Shown here: piece by piece, positions 33,533 to 45,400 of the stretch
Position numbering within the stretch: the stretch's first letter is position 1
How the letters are laid out: every line of letters begins with the position of its first letter
Assembly (NCBI RefSeq): GCF_002878395.1
Contig: NC_061119.1
Span: 13,159,662 to 13,223,661, forward strand
Direction: 5' to 3'
Origin: Capsicum annuum
Taxonomy: Eukaryota; Streptophyta; Magnoliopsida; Solanales; Solanaceae
Length of the DNA stretch: 64,000 nucleotides
Position numbers and translations under genes: made by a program
Notes under the pieces: generated by a model
What the model saw: the letters and a program-made list of their open reading frames with translations, nothing else
The model's database searches: none
Told to the model about the DNA's origin: nothing

Positions 33533-34690
33533 TTACAGAAATTCATTTTCATTTCTTTTTAGTTGTTTTTGTATTTGTATATTCGTACATTTTTCAGTTA
33601 GTATATCCATTATATGTTGAGTTCTATGTCCTATGGTCCATTTTACGTTTGGGCTAGCTACTACACCATCTCTTTTATACCATCTTTCTTCTATTTCTCT
33701 TCCTAAGGCTCCTGGTAGCTTATTAAATAGTTTTTTACCTAGTTCTTCATTAAAAGTATTTTCGCTGACCATGCAGTAGTAAAAATAATCTTGTAAAAAT
33801 TTCTTTATATATATCCAATGTGAGATGCTAAGTTGTTCTAGTTTTATTAAAGCTTCTTTTTGTAATGCTAATAATCCACTATTTGGATCTTTTCCGGTTA
33901 GTAACATATGCATTTTATTTGTGAAGTTATAAGGATTTAGACCCATACTTAACAGAACCTGAAAGTCATATGGGCAATTAGTTTTAAAACTTTCCCACAT
34001 AGCATTTGTTGATTCTCCTAAAAAAGTTTCTTGGTATTTATAATTTGTTTCTATATCGGTTTCTATATAATGTCTTAAATAATATACTGCTACTATTCCT
34101 TTCCATAAATCTATTACTGTATCCCACATTTGTGGGTCATATGCTGCTATATTTAGTATTTTACCTTTACTACCTCCTTCTTGTAGTTTAATTGGTTCTT
34201 CTATTGGCATTCTCTTTCCTGCTGGTCGTATATTATCTCCTCTAAGTTCTGTATCTGGATTTATCCTAACTGCTGGCCTCCTAGGTACATTTCCTGTACT
34301 ATAATCTATTGGTTGAGGATTCGGGTTTGTCTGTTGAAAAGGGGTAGCACTTGTTGAACTAGTTGCTTCTAATTCTGCTAATTCTTTATAACTCATTATG
34401 GAACTTAGTACGGATTTTGTATCTTCATCTTTCTTTTTAGAAATTAATTCTTCTTTATTTCTATATCCTAGGTTATCACTTCTTTCTAAGCAGTTTTTGA
34501 AATGTTCTATACATTCTTTTATTTCCATTTCATTTTTCTAACATCCTTTACATTTAAAGGTTATATGTTTATATTCTTCTGCTAACATTTGAGCTTTTTC
34601 TATTACTATATCTACTTCGTAGCCTTCTTGTAGAACTATATTCATAAATTCTTGTTCTGTTTCTATAGTACTTTCTGTTTCAGCGTCGTC
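33533..34690 (-). pseudogene. Viral capsid protein region
   Basis: The longest open piece, 33533-34528 (331 codons), carries a Pro-rich linker, a basic segment, then the conserved capsid block with YDPQMWDTVIDLWKG and NCPYDFQVLLSMG and a C-terminal helix-rich part (LFNKLPGALGREIEERW). The upstream part, to about 34690, is in the same frame but interrupted by a stop near 34540. Capsid identity rests on position between movement protein and zinc knuckle plus this pattern. Confidence 0.8.
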
Positions 34691-35613
34691 TAAATCTCTT
34701 CTAGTTGTATAATTATAATCTGTAAATCTAACTGAAGTTTCTCCTTTACTTGTAGTGTATAGTAAATGAGATTCTGGTGTAAGGATTTTGGTTTATTAAA
34801 TTTGTTTAGATTCCATTCTAAACCTGCATATATTTCTGGGTCTATTTTTATTGGTTTTACTAACCTCATACCTTTATTTCCCATTACTTCAACTACGTCA
34901 TTTACTTTTAATTTAAATTTAGTATTACTACTTAATGTTAATTTTCCTATAAATCCTACACACATTAATAAATTGTTACCACTATTCATTTCTTCATACC
35001 CTTTAGTCTGAATTCCTATTTTAATGTTTTTTCCAAATTCTTTTAAGTTCATTAGGAAATCTGGACTTATGTATAATATTCCTCCATTATTTGTCATATC
35101 TACTTCAGTTAATCCTATTATTGATTTCTTAATGTCTGACCATCTGTCATCGTATATTGTTATTAGTACTTTAGATCCTAGATTTTTTCTAGTTAATCTT
35201 TTTATTCATATAACAATTAATCCCATATGCATTAGCAACATTCTATTTTTTGTATGTTTTAAAGATTCAGAGTCTACTAAATCTAATATTGTAAAATTTT
35301 CTCCTATAGCCGATATCTGTTCTTCTCTATAATGTCTACACAACTGATTATCTGTTGAAAAATATCTAGCATTGTATAATGTCTTAGGATTTAATAGTTT
35401 TAACTGATGTTGTTGAAAAATTTGTAAGTCTTTATCTACATCTATTATTTCATTTAATTCTTGATTCTGTTTTGTAGTTGGTTGTCTTTTAAATATTCTA
35501 GATACTATAGTATTATTTCCTATTCTATTCTCAGAAAAACTTATTCTTCGTCTTTCTTCTCCTTGTCTTTCGTTGTTTTCGATGGTTCTCCGTCTATTTG
35601 ATAGAAAGTCCAT
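34690..35613 (-). pseudogene. Viral movement protein (30K superfamily) region
   Basis: The frame 35206-35613 begins MDFLSNRRR and runs into the start of the 30K fold. After a stop, the same reading continues with IYDDRWSDIKKSI, and then the open frame 34690-35097 carries KFKLKVNDVVEVMGNKG and YAGLEWNLNK. The D-D-R block and the GLEWN block are typical of Caulimoviridae movement proteins, which modify plasmodesmata for cell-to-cell spread. At least one in-frame stop separates the halves. Confidence 0.8.
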
Positions 35614-35982
35614 TTTTGTGGTTTTATAATTATATTTCTTTTTTCTTGTCTAGAGGTTAGTTAAGTTCTTTTTAATTGGTTAATAAGCTCGTCTATTTCA
35701 GTATTTTTGGGTTCTTGAACCTCCTTACTTTAATTAAGATATCTATCTTTTTATGCAATTCTGGTAATTCTGGTTCTTGCTGCACTGGTTTTTGAGCTTC
35801 TTTACCCTTAATTAAAATATCTATCTTTTTATGTAAGTCTAATAATAATTCTATTATAGTCTTGTTTTGTTTTAATAAAGTTTTATTTGTTATACTTGAA
35901 GATATATGCTTAGATAATCCTTCTGGTTCGTTATGATAGATTTTTTATTTTTCTAGTGTTTACTATAATTATATCTTCTTAC

Positions 35983-36453
35983 TCATGAAAGTGATATTTC
36001 TTCTAATCTTTGTATTGTTATTTTTAACTCTCTTATTTCTTTATTTATTAACTCTACTTGCTCTACAATTTTTGTTACTAGTTGAGTGGTTTTAATTTCT
36101 AACTCTTTTGATTTTTCTGCTATAGTTTTTATTAATTTTTCTATTTCTATTTTTGTAGGTATCTTTTCTAGATTGAAGTTTTTATTTAAATACTGAATTT
36201 TCCTGTCTATTTCTAACTCTTGAGATTTTAAATAATCTAAATTTTTCTCTATTTTTTCTAGTATCTTTTTCACTTTATTTTGAGTAACTTCTACTTCTTC
36301 AAAAATTCTTATTATATTATTATCTTTTTCCTGAATTTTTTCGCTTAAATTTATTATTAAATCTATTATGGTATTATATTGTTTATCTACTGAATGTAAA
36401 ATGTGTTTTCCTTGGCTGAAATTACACCTTATAGTCGTATTATCTTTTAACAC
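35983..36453 (-). CDS. Viral accessory ORF, long coiled coil (virion-associated-protein-like)
   Basis: 156 codons, Lys/Glu/Ile-rich, with leucine/isoleucine heptads over most of its length (for example VKKILEKIEKNLDYLK and KIVEQVELINKEIRELKIT). A coiled-coil ORF upstream of the movement/capsid polyprotein matches the place and character of badnavirus P2 or caulimovirus virion-associated protein. That assignment is inference; no sequence motif proves it. The frame is open, unlike most of the locus. Confidence 0.5.
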   Translation of the reverse strand: MLKDNTTIRCNFSQGKHILHSVDKQYNTIIDLIINLSEKIQEKDNNIIRIFEEVEVTQNKVKKILEKIEKNLDYLKSQELEIDRKIQYLNKNFNLEKIPTKIEIEKLIKTIAEKSKELEIKTTQLVTKIVEQVELINKEIRELKITIQRLEEISLS

Positions 36454-36520
36454 TTTGTATTTCTTTTTAGGTTGAAATCTAAGATCTAAATATTCAAGGC
36501 GTCTAAATGAGGCTATTTTG

Positions 36521-36865
36521 TTATGCTAGATGATAATAACTAATTGTATGTTTACTAACTTTATTAAAATACCCTAATCTATTATTAGAATATGTAATCT
36601 CCAGTTCTACTTCTTTTATATTTTTTATCAACCTTGTCTGTTCTCTAATTAGTGATTCTTTTAAATTTTTTGATGTTATTTTAACAATTTTATCTATTTC
36701 AGTATCTGTAAGGACTAGATTATCAACTTTTCTTATTTCGTCTTTAATCCAAAATAATTGTTCTTTAAAATGCTTTAATAATTCTTTAAGCTGATTTTTA
36801 TAAATTATTTCTTCGTATAACTGACATCTGATTTCTCTAATATGTACAACATATTTAAGTGGCAT
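36521..36865 (-). CDS. Viral accessory ORF of unknown function (114 codons)
   Basis: Charged and helical (MPLKYVVHIREIRCQLYEE, NQLKELLKHFKEQL), with no recognised domain. It lies between the leader-proximal ORF and the coiled-coil ORF. Confidence 0.45.
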   Translation of the reverse strand: MPLKYVVHIREIRCQLYEEIIYKNQLKELLKHFKEQLFWIKDEIRKVDNLVLTDTEIDKIVKITSKNLKESLIREQTRLIKNIKEVELEITYSNNRLGYFNKVSKHTISYYHLA

Positions 36866-37165
36866 ACCTTATCCTAATGGAATTTTATTTACTTGTTGTA
36901 AATAGTAATTTGTCCTATAATAAGAGTTTTCTATTCTTTTGTTATTGAAATCTAATTCTTCTTTAGAAATTTTTACAGTTTTTAAATATTTTGCATCTAT
37001 TTTGTCTATATTTTCCTGAGTTATTTGACCCTATATTTTTTGTATATTATCTTCTAAATTTATACCCTTTGCTCTTAATTTGGATTTATGATGACCCTCT
37101 TCTTCTATCCACTTATTTAGTCATCTAACTCTTTGAAAAATAGGTAAATCTTGCATACAATTATA

Positions 37166-37462
37166 TTATCCTAGTTGATATGCTTTTCTGTTAATACGTT
37201 CTTTAAGCCACCGTATTCCGTTACTATTATTTTCTAAGTGTCTATCACATCCATATAATTCCCAATTTAAGGTACTTACTAATTCTTCACTTACTGTTCT
37301 AGATGTATTATATAGCTTATATAATCTATTTGCTTCTATTAATCTTTTTATACTCTTTTCTAAATTCTGTTTTCTAGCGATAATATTAGCTCTTTTGCTA
37401 TATTCTCTATATAAATAGAAATAGTTATACCTTATATCTTGGAAAGCTTGATGTCTTTTCAT
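37166..37462 (-). CDS. Leader-proximal viral ORF of unknown function (98 codons)
   Basis: Basic, Tyr- and Asn-rich (MKRHQAFQDIRYNYFYLYRE), ending INRKAYQLG. It is the first sizeable ORF after the leader and primer-binding site, the place of ORF1 in badna/tungro-type genomes. No domain recognised. Confidence 0.4.
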   Translation of the reverse strand: MKRHQAFQDIRYNYFYLYREYSKRANIIARKQNLEKSIKRLIEANRLYKLYNTSRTVSEELVSTLNWELYGCDRHLENNSNGIRWLKERINRKAYQLG

Positions 37463-37623
37463 ATACTTAGTTTATATTCTAGTTGTCCTAGTCTAGTGAT
37501 TGAATAATCTAGTTTATTATTTATCTTCTCTTATATTCTAAAAATATTTTTCTTAGTTTTCTATTTATATGCGGGTATTTAGTAATGGTCTGCTTATTAG
37601 TTACAGTTCCTAAAAACTTTTAA

Positions 37624-37635
37624 GCTCTGAGACCA
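37624..37635 (-). promoter_or_regulatory. Viral primer-binding site (initiator tRNA-Met type)
   Basis: The minus strand reads TGGTCTCAGAGC, one base from the Caulimoviridae tRNA-Met site TGGTATCAGAGC, between leader and the first ORF. It is absent from the plus-strand copy, whose homology ends just before it. Confidence 0.65.
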
Positions 37636-37639
37636 ATAA

Positions 37640-38140
37640 TATAGGCAGATTAAATTATTTTAATAAATGACAATTTTCCTCGTTTAAATCAATATATTAT
37701 AAAAAATCCTACTCAGTACTCCCTCTTTTTCGTTGTTTCTTCATGTCTATAGTTCTTATATTCTATATTTTCTCCAAACTTTGTTTGTTTGTTTGTTTGT
37801 TTTTTACGCGGTTCATGTCTTCCTCTTAACCTATGTTCTTAACAAATTACTTCTTTAACCACACCCCGAAAACTTCATCTGGCAACTAACACTCATCCTT
37901 CGGCTATTCTGCAGGCATAGCGGACTTATCAAGGCCAGAATTCCTAGGAATTTACAGGTTAATTCATCCTTATTATTAAGAAATTAAGAGGTTAACCATA
38001 TACTAAGGGTAATGAGTTTAAACAAACATAGTTTAATTTACATGATGTACAGCAAACATAAAAATTTTTACAACATAAAAAACGTATTTTTTTATGGGAA
38101 AGTATAGAATAAATAAGAACTTACATGAAGTAACTGGAAA
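37640..38140 (-). other. Viral leader, minus-strand copy, ending at a microsatellite
   Basis: Reverse complement of the plus-strand leader 28066-28558. The viral match stops at 38140, and TATATATA followed by (GA)n begins at once (38141-38166). The promoter is not present in this copy. Confidence 0.7.
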
Positions 38141-38439
38141 TATATATATAAAGAGAGAGAGAGAGATTGATTTAGTCATGTAATTAATCTTTACTATACT
38201 TATCTTAGCGTGACTTAGTACTTTTAAATTATGATTATTTTTATTATTGTATAATTTATTAATATGCAATATTCATTTTATATGATTTTATTATTAATTT
38301 TTGTTGAATATTTTATTATCATCATTTATTTCATATTTTGTATTATTTTTTAAGAAAAACGTAAGATAATTTTATCTTGCTAGAACTAAAATTATATTTG
38401 AAGTATGAGTTAATTATATGTTTATATGAACACTTTATT
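38141..38439. other. AT-rich intergenic sequence beside the virus
   Basis: A TATATATA/(GA)7 microsatellite at 38141-38166, then AT-rich sequence without any recognised feature. Confidence 0.5.
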
Positions 38440-38632
38440 GGAAAAATCTAAAAAAAATTAAAGAAACTAAAAAAATTGAGGTTGAAAAATCTAAACTTCA
38501 TTGATTTGATTTGATTTATAAATTTAAAAATACGACGCAAATAATTTGATTTGATTTATAAATTTTAAAATCCGACACAAATTATTTGGTTTGACCTTTA
38601 AAAACCCAAACCAATATGGTCCATGTACACCC
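38440..38632 (-). mobile_element. hAT-like non-autonomous element end
   Basis: On the minus strand the segment begins AGGGGTGTACATGG at 38632 and continues with repeated AAATCAAATCAAAT and GTCGGATTTT blocks, the style of common solanaceous hAT-type MITE ends. Only one terminus was identified. Confidence 0.45.
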
Positions 38633-41600
38633 CTTGATATATCATGGGATGAAAATTTGTCAACATTGGTCAAACGTATTATCAACATAATCATTGGCCA
38701 AAAAATGAAAAAATTCCATAAGCAGATAAAGTCAAACTTCTCTATTGTAGCAATATTTGTCCGAAAAATCTATAATTATTATACGAAAGTGTTGTTATAT
38801 ATGTATACTGATATTTGACTTTTACATCTTATTTAACTATTATAAATAAAAGTATGTAAAATTAAAAGAGCATGAATATAAAAAACATAAACATCAGTAT
38901 CATTTTTTTCGTGAAATTATGAAATAACTTATATGCATCATTTTAAAAAAAAAAATATAATTAGATATTCATATTTGAAATTCACTGTGTGCATGACACT
39001 AATGATGAATATCATAAATATTTAATATTTTATTTTGTACATAATATATTTCTTGTAAAATACTACTCTATTACATAATAATTGAATATATTATTATAGA
39101 GAAATAATTTTACAAAAAATGTACCACTATAATAAACATCATTATTGATACAGAAAAATGTCATGATAGAAAAGTAAATTATAATATAAAAAATTAATTC
39201 TAAAAAAAATCAAATCACTTAATAAAATACTGTTACAACAAACTGATGTTATAAAGAAATCTGACAGCATCCCTAAATGGTTTGAAAAGAGAGATCATGA
39301 CCAAACAGTCCTCAAATTAATTTTTCATGGCCCAATGTTCACAGTTTGAAATAGTACTCTTTAACTTTTTTATTTCTTTAATGAGTTAAAGGGTTAAAAT
39401 ATATTTAAAATATCTTTTTTTTTTAATTTCATATCTGAACTATTAAGTGTTTGAGCGAAATATACCTGAATTATCAATTGCTAGCGAAACTCAGGTATGA
39501 AACTCAACAACTAATTGTTCAATTGTATTTCCCTAAATAGTTTTGTGATACTTGATAATTCAGGTATGAAATTTAAAGGGGACATGTTAGGTAGGCCTGG
39601 GCACGAATTAATTCATGTTGAATTTAGCTATTATCAAATAGAAATTTTAAATTTTAATTTATTAAAATACTTATCTCAATTCGATTCATTCTAGGTTCAA
39701 CTATATTTATTTTTTATTATTTTGATTCGATTTTTTGAATTGATTTGCTCGAATTTGAAATTTCAACAAGCAACTATTTTCATTTTAATTCTAGAGAAAT
39801 ATAACAATTAAATCACTCTAAATATGGGTCTGATCTATTGTAAATATGCATTAGGTTTTAAGTTTGTAAGTGTAACTAATAAGGAAGAGTACTAAATACC
39901 ATTATTATTAGTATTTTTATTATATATATACTAGTGTTATTTCGTCTGTACTGAGTTCGGACTCAAATTACCATTAAAATTTATAGATATTCTTTAAAAT
40001 AAGGTTCAACTCTTATTTTTTTTGTTTGAGTGATAGCAGTTTAATATTTTGTAAGGGATTCTAAAATATTAAAGTACTAAATAGTATCTGAAGGTTAATG
40101 GATAATATATTTTTTATTTATATATTAAATTTTTCTAAAAGAAAAATTGAACAAATACATACAAGAAAGCTAGTTTCGATTTTACTAAAAAAAAAATTAG
40201 ATTATAATCTCTAATGGTTCAATTTTTATCTTTATTGTAAACTGTTTGAAGATCAAATGTATTTTATATATCAATTTAATATAGCTATTTATTAAGTAAC
40301 TTTTATATTAAAAGTGAATGCACATAAAATTAGATTCATTAATTATATTCTAAAATTTATTTTCAATTGAGATGGAATAACCAAAATTTACTTTGGCACC
40401 TTTTAAAAGTATTTAACAATGAGAGTATTTGTTGTATTTACTTTCTACCTTAAATAAAATCTTTGTTAATTGCTTATAATTGACTAAATTTATGCCATAA
40501 ATTACAAGAGAAAAAAATAATAAATTGCATGTCTAATCGACAGATAAAAATTTTAAAAATCAAGTTTTAAATAGCATTAATAACTTAAAAATAATATTTT
40601 ATTTCAATAACTAAATCTATTTTAAGATATAAAGTGAATGAAAAATTATTAGTACGTGTTTATAATAAATTTTCAAGAAAATTATGTTTAGTTAATTCAG
40701 TATTTAAAAATTAGATATTCAAAAGTATATGAAAATTTAAAGTTAGTGTTTTTTTTTCTTCAAAATATTGATTAAAGTTCATAATTTTTCATGAAAATTG
40801 AAATGCGACAAATAATTTAAGACGACAAAAAAATAATAACAAAAAAGTGATATTGACCAATTACAGAGATCCATATGTGAGTTGTTAAAAAAAGAATAAT
40901 GACAAAGTAATAGCCACATGTAAAATTGTACACCACCAATTTGTGATGTGAGGACTACCAAAAACCTCCATTCTTTTTTACCAAACTCAAGCGAATTGAT
41001 ATTTTATGTAATAACATGATCTAAAACAATATAAAATAATTATAATTCGCAAAGATCGTATTAAAAAATATTAGCATTTTTATGAATTTATGAACATATA
41101 ATTTCTTTAGTTATAGCTAGAAATATATTTATTTAGAAATTTTGATATCTTTTCCTTCCTTTTCTAATATTTTATGTTTGAGTTCTTCTCTACAACCAGG
41201 AATATAGTTCTTCAAGAAATATATTTATTTAGAAATTTTGATATCTTTTCCTTCTTTTTCTAATATTGTGTGTTTGAGTTCTTCTCTACAACCAGGAAGA
41301 TAAAGGAAAAAATCATCAAAAGGATCAATTGGTTTCCTCAAGTTTTCTTGTCTGTGGTGGAAAATATATAATTTATCGAGGCGGGAATTTATGCTAGTTA
41401 AATATTGTGCTTTAAGCTTAAATTTATATTAAATAAAGAAAAAAAAAATTCATCAAAATGAACATCAAGAATCAATTAATTTTTTATATACACTTTATGC
41501 TAAACAATATTAATTCTCAATTAACCAAAAAATAATGATTTTAAAATAATATGATCCTTATTCATATTACTGTCTTAATTTTTAACATTATCAATAATTT

Positions 41601-42484
41601 AAATTTTTTGTATATTAAATATGCCAAATATTTTCAATAGCAATGAATAAAATTGTCCACACAAAAATTCTATTCATATCATAAAAAAAAAAGTGGAAAT
41701 ACATTAAAAAAAACACACTCAATTCGACAAAATAAAACATAACCTCATACAATCACTGATTTTAACTCCTTTCTTTTACCTCTTTCTTCATTTTTAAGGT
41801 ATTTGTACAAACTTATTTCATAGAAAAATATAATTATTAAATACAAAAGCTCTTCACAATCATAATATATTTTTTAGTTTTAAACTACGTTAAATAAAAG
41901 CTCATATAAAATATTAATTTTGCTAATACTACTTTAATATTTTAAAGTTAATTAAATAATCAATTTTGATTAAAAAAAAAACTAACAAAAATTAGTCAAA
42001 ATCAAAGCTTTTGAATTTTTTTGTTAGATAACTATTACTAAAATCTTGAATAAGTAATGTCATTGAAAGATGATTCATGAAGCATGAAGTAAAAGTAAAA
42101 AATTAACTATTAAATATTTGATGTTTATATTTTGTAATTGACTTGATTAAATAATATGTAAGTATGAGAAACAAAACATTATAATGAAAGCTTCAAAGAA
42201 TGATTTACCGATTAGTTAAACAACATGTGAATTTAAATAGTTCAATTGATTGAGAATCTGAATTTTCACTTATTTGATAAATATTTGATTTTCTGCTTTG
42301 TAATTTCCTCCTTAGTTCTCCTTTCTTTACTCCTAATTATTTTTTTTCAAAAGAAAAATATAGTTAAACAATAAAAATTATAAGGAAAAACTAAATAATA
42401 GTTTCTCATATATATGCACCAAGTGTAAATGTCTATATGGCGAAAAAGGATATAAATAACTTCATCTTTATCATTCAAAGTGTC
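38633..42484. other. AT-rich intergenic DNA, no gene found
   Basis: No conserved frame. At 39425-39570 the sequence holds inverted-looking AATTCAGGTATGAAA / ATACCTGAATTATC blocks that may be a small MITE. GGCCTGGGCACGAAT at 39595 resembles another hAT-type end. A 96-base tandem duplication is listed separately. Confidence 0.5.
41119..41305. repeat. 96-bp tandem duplication, two copies
   Basis: AGAAATATATTTATTTAGAA starts at 41119 and again at 41215. The copies run to CTCTACAACCAGGAA and differ by only a few bases, so the duplication is recent. Non-coding. Confidence 0.85.
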
Positions 42485-45400
42485 TGTTATATAATATGGA
42501 TGTCATGTAACATGTATATGTGTGAAATATTAGAGATAATAGTTAGTAATCAAGTTGGATTTGAAGATCAAAACATTCCTTGTTCAATTTGGATTTGGAA
42601 ACCTAAAATAGTTGGCCAACTTGAAGTCAAGTTTGGCAAGCTTAGAAACTAATTTTGGTGTCTATAAATAGCCACCATTTGTACATTTTATTGACACATT
42701 CAAGTACTAACAAATGTGCTATTAAATTCTCTAAAGTTCTCTCATTTCTTTAAGTTTGATATTGATATTTTGTCTTTATTTTATAACACGTTATCAACAT
42801 GAGACTCTACCAAATAAGGTAATATTATAAACCTAAAGGTAATTTTAAGGTTAGTAATTCTTTATTTGTCTTTTGCTACTGATGATAGAATTATTGTTGG
42901 ATTTAGGGAAAAATAATTGGTTTTGGAACCACTTATGCTTTAAATTTGTTCATGAAGAACAATATTGTTAAAAGATATGATTATGGATTTAAGTCTCATC
43001 TCATTAAGAGGGTAAGATATTGGATTAAAAATTTCAATGCACCATGATGATAAGATGTTGGGTTCAAAATCCCATTGATTTATGTCTAAGACGTCTTTGT
43101 ATGGATAAGATATTGAATCTCAATGCACCATATTAATGATATAATGATGGTTAAGGCAAAATAATGTGTATTTCATGAAAAGTCATGAAACATATCTCAT
43201 TAATATGCTCTATTCCATGAAGTGAATATGGTAGCAATACATGATGAATCTGAAAGTTGACAACTTGCTTCATTTTTTAAAGGAATGTGATAGCAGTGCA
43301 TAATATGTCTGCAAGAAGATAAGTGATTTAATGCACAAATATAAACGTGAAGGGACAATATGATAATAATCATCAAAAGTGATAAAATTTACCCTTATTA
43401 TGACTATAAGATATGTTAGAGAAAAATTCTCTGTATTATATGTATGTCTCGATTTGCTTCTGAAGTAGCAATATCATGAAAGAGGTTATAAGCTATCAAA
43501 ATTTGATAGACTTAGGGCACGATTATATTTCATTCATGGAAAATGAGGATTTGATTATTTTAATACAGACGTGCACTTGATTGCGATGGTATCACAACTC
43601 ACCTCCGAATGAGGCAGAATAACTGAGAAGAGTTATTTTGAAATCTACTTCTAAAGTAGTAAATATGAAATTTATTCATGTAATAGTAAGTCTGAAATTT
43701 ACTAAAGTAAAAGGTACATGTCATGGTAAACTTGGAGTTTGCTAGAATAAAAGTTCATAAATTGACATGAACGATTGAAACATCTCAAAGTAGTGCATTG
43801 GACTCATTGAGCATATATTGAATAATTAGAAAATTCTTCATTACTTTTAATGATGCTTGTTCTCATAATAAGTTGGTTGGACCAACTAAATTTGGGATTA
43901 GATCCCTTAAAATCAAAAAAGTATAAAAGGTGAATAAGGGTCCGTTCGCCTATCATGTGATATGTTGAAATGATGCATCAATAAGATGATCACATGTACA
44001 TTTATTGTCAACCAGTAGTTTGATATTCATAAAGTTGTTTGCTCAATAAAATTGAGTTAAAAACATAATTTACAGATTGTGTAATCAAGATAATTCATCT
44101 TGATGATAATGGTTTGGCATTGAATGTCTTCGATAAATAGCTAAACCATTGCTAATGAGAACAAAACTTCATGTGTTGGTCTGAAATATGATACAATAGC
44201 ACTTGTATGCATTAGACCAATAAATTATAATTATTTTTCCCTCTCAATTGGTTCAAGGTCAGGAACCAACTATTCTATCTAATAGTTTTGATGTGCAGTA
44301 TACTATTAATGAATATACCATGATGTACAAAGATGGATGCCTCAAAGAATATGAAGGATGTATGTTAGTTTTTCTAACATAAGGGGGAGATTATAAGCAG
44401 CTAAGAAATATGAGAGGAATTATCATCAAATCCTCATTCAAAAGACAATCCAAGTCAAATGTCAAAAGCATCTCATATTAAGCTGCAGGTGCACCTATTT
44501 TGTATCCCTAAAGGACAAAGTCTATACATGTGTGAAGCATGGTAGACCAATCGGTTACAAAATAAATAATCCTTGAAAAGAATAAGAAGCAAATAATCAT
44601 AATAAGAAGACAATGTGCTCTTGAAGAGCCTACGACATAACACTTCATGAAATCTTATGACAGGTTCAGGTACCTGAAAATAATGAAGAGATAAGATCTC
44701 AAAATGTTATGTCGCATTGGGAACCTTTACAAAATGAGAAACGTCGATGATATCCTTGATACAATATTGACGCAATATTATAAAAGGTTACGAGGATCTA
44801 AATTCTACGTTAATTAAAGGATGCTAGAGTAGAAATATTTATCAAGTGACATGAAAGGATACATCTTAATAAGCATAACACTTATTTAATTTGTAGTCCA
44901 GATACTTGAAGATGTCACAGATGAAATGTTGAATATTGTCACTTAACAAAATTTACATGAAAACTTGTTTAAGTATTCAAAATGTTTGAAGCATATAAAA
45001 GTTTCTGAGAAACTTATATATAATCCTTATATTGCATAAATCTATAACTTGAAAATTATTGAAACTCTTAGAGAGTTTTCAAAAGTAATAGATTATTTGC
45101 TGACATGAGAAATATACCAAATTAAATTGGTTATAAAGTACCATATCTTAGTGCAATTGATGTACTAATGTATTTTGCAAATACTATAAGTCCTGATATT
45201 GCCCTTTTCGGTTAATTTGTTAGCAAAGTATAATTTTGCTCCTACTAGGAGACATCGATATGGGATCAAACACATGATCTTATTTTATTTTACAGATTGC
45301 AGTCCCGATCTTATTGATTATGCTGATGCTGGGTATTTATTTAACTCGCATAAATCTCGGTCTCAAACATGCAATGTGTTGACATGTGAGGATATTGTCA

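Larger units (their letters stand above)
27196..38140. mobile_element. Endogenous pararetrovirus (Caulimoviridae), two copies in opposite orientation
   Basis: A minus-strand copy (38140 down to 29361, about 8.8 kb) covers leader, accessory ORFs, movement protein, capsid, zinc knuckle, protease, reverse transcriptase, RNase H and distal ORFs. A rearranged plus-strand copy (27196-29360) carries the last ORF, promoter, leader and a movement/capsid piece. The copies meet tail-to-tail at 29360/29361 and share about 190 bases of inverted last-ORF sequence. There are no LTRs and no integrase, as expected for Caulimoviridae. Nearly every major ORF has stops or frameshifts, so the locus is a fossil. 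The order MP-CP-PR-RT-RH with accessory ORFs upstream resembles badna-, tungro-, petu- and florendovirus layouts. The genus is not assigned. Confidence 0.9.

Noticed and set aside
43000..45000. Possible gag of the 42485 copia element
   Set aside because: No frame of useful length and no zinc knuckle could be read; only position suggests it.
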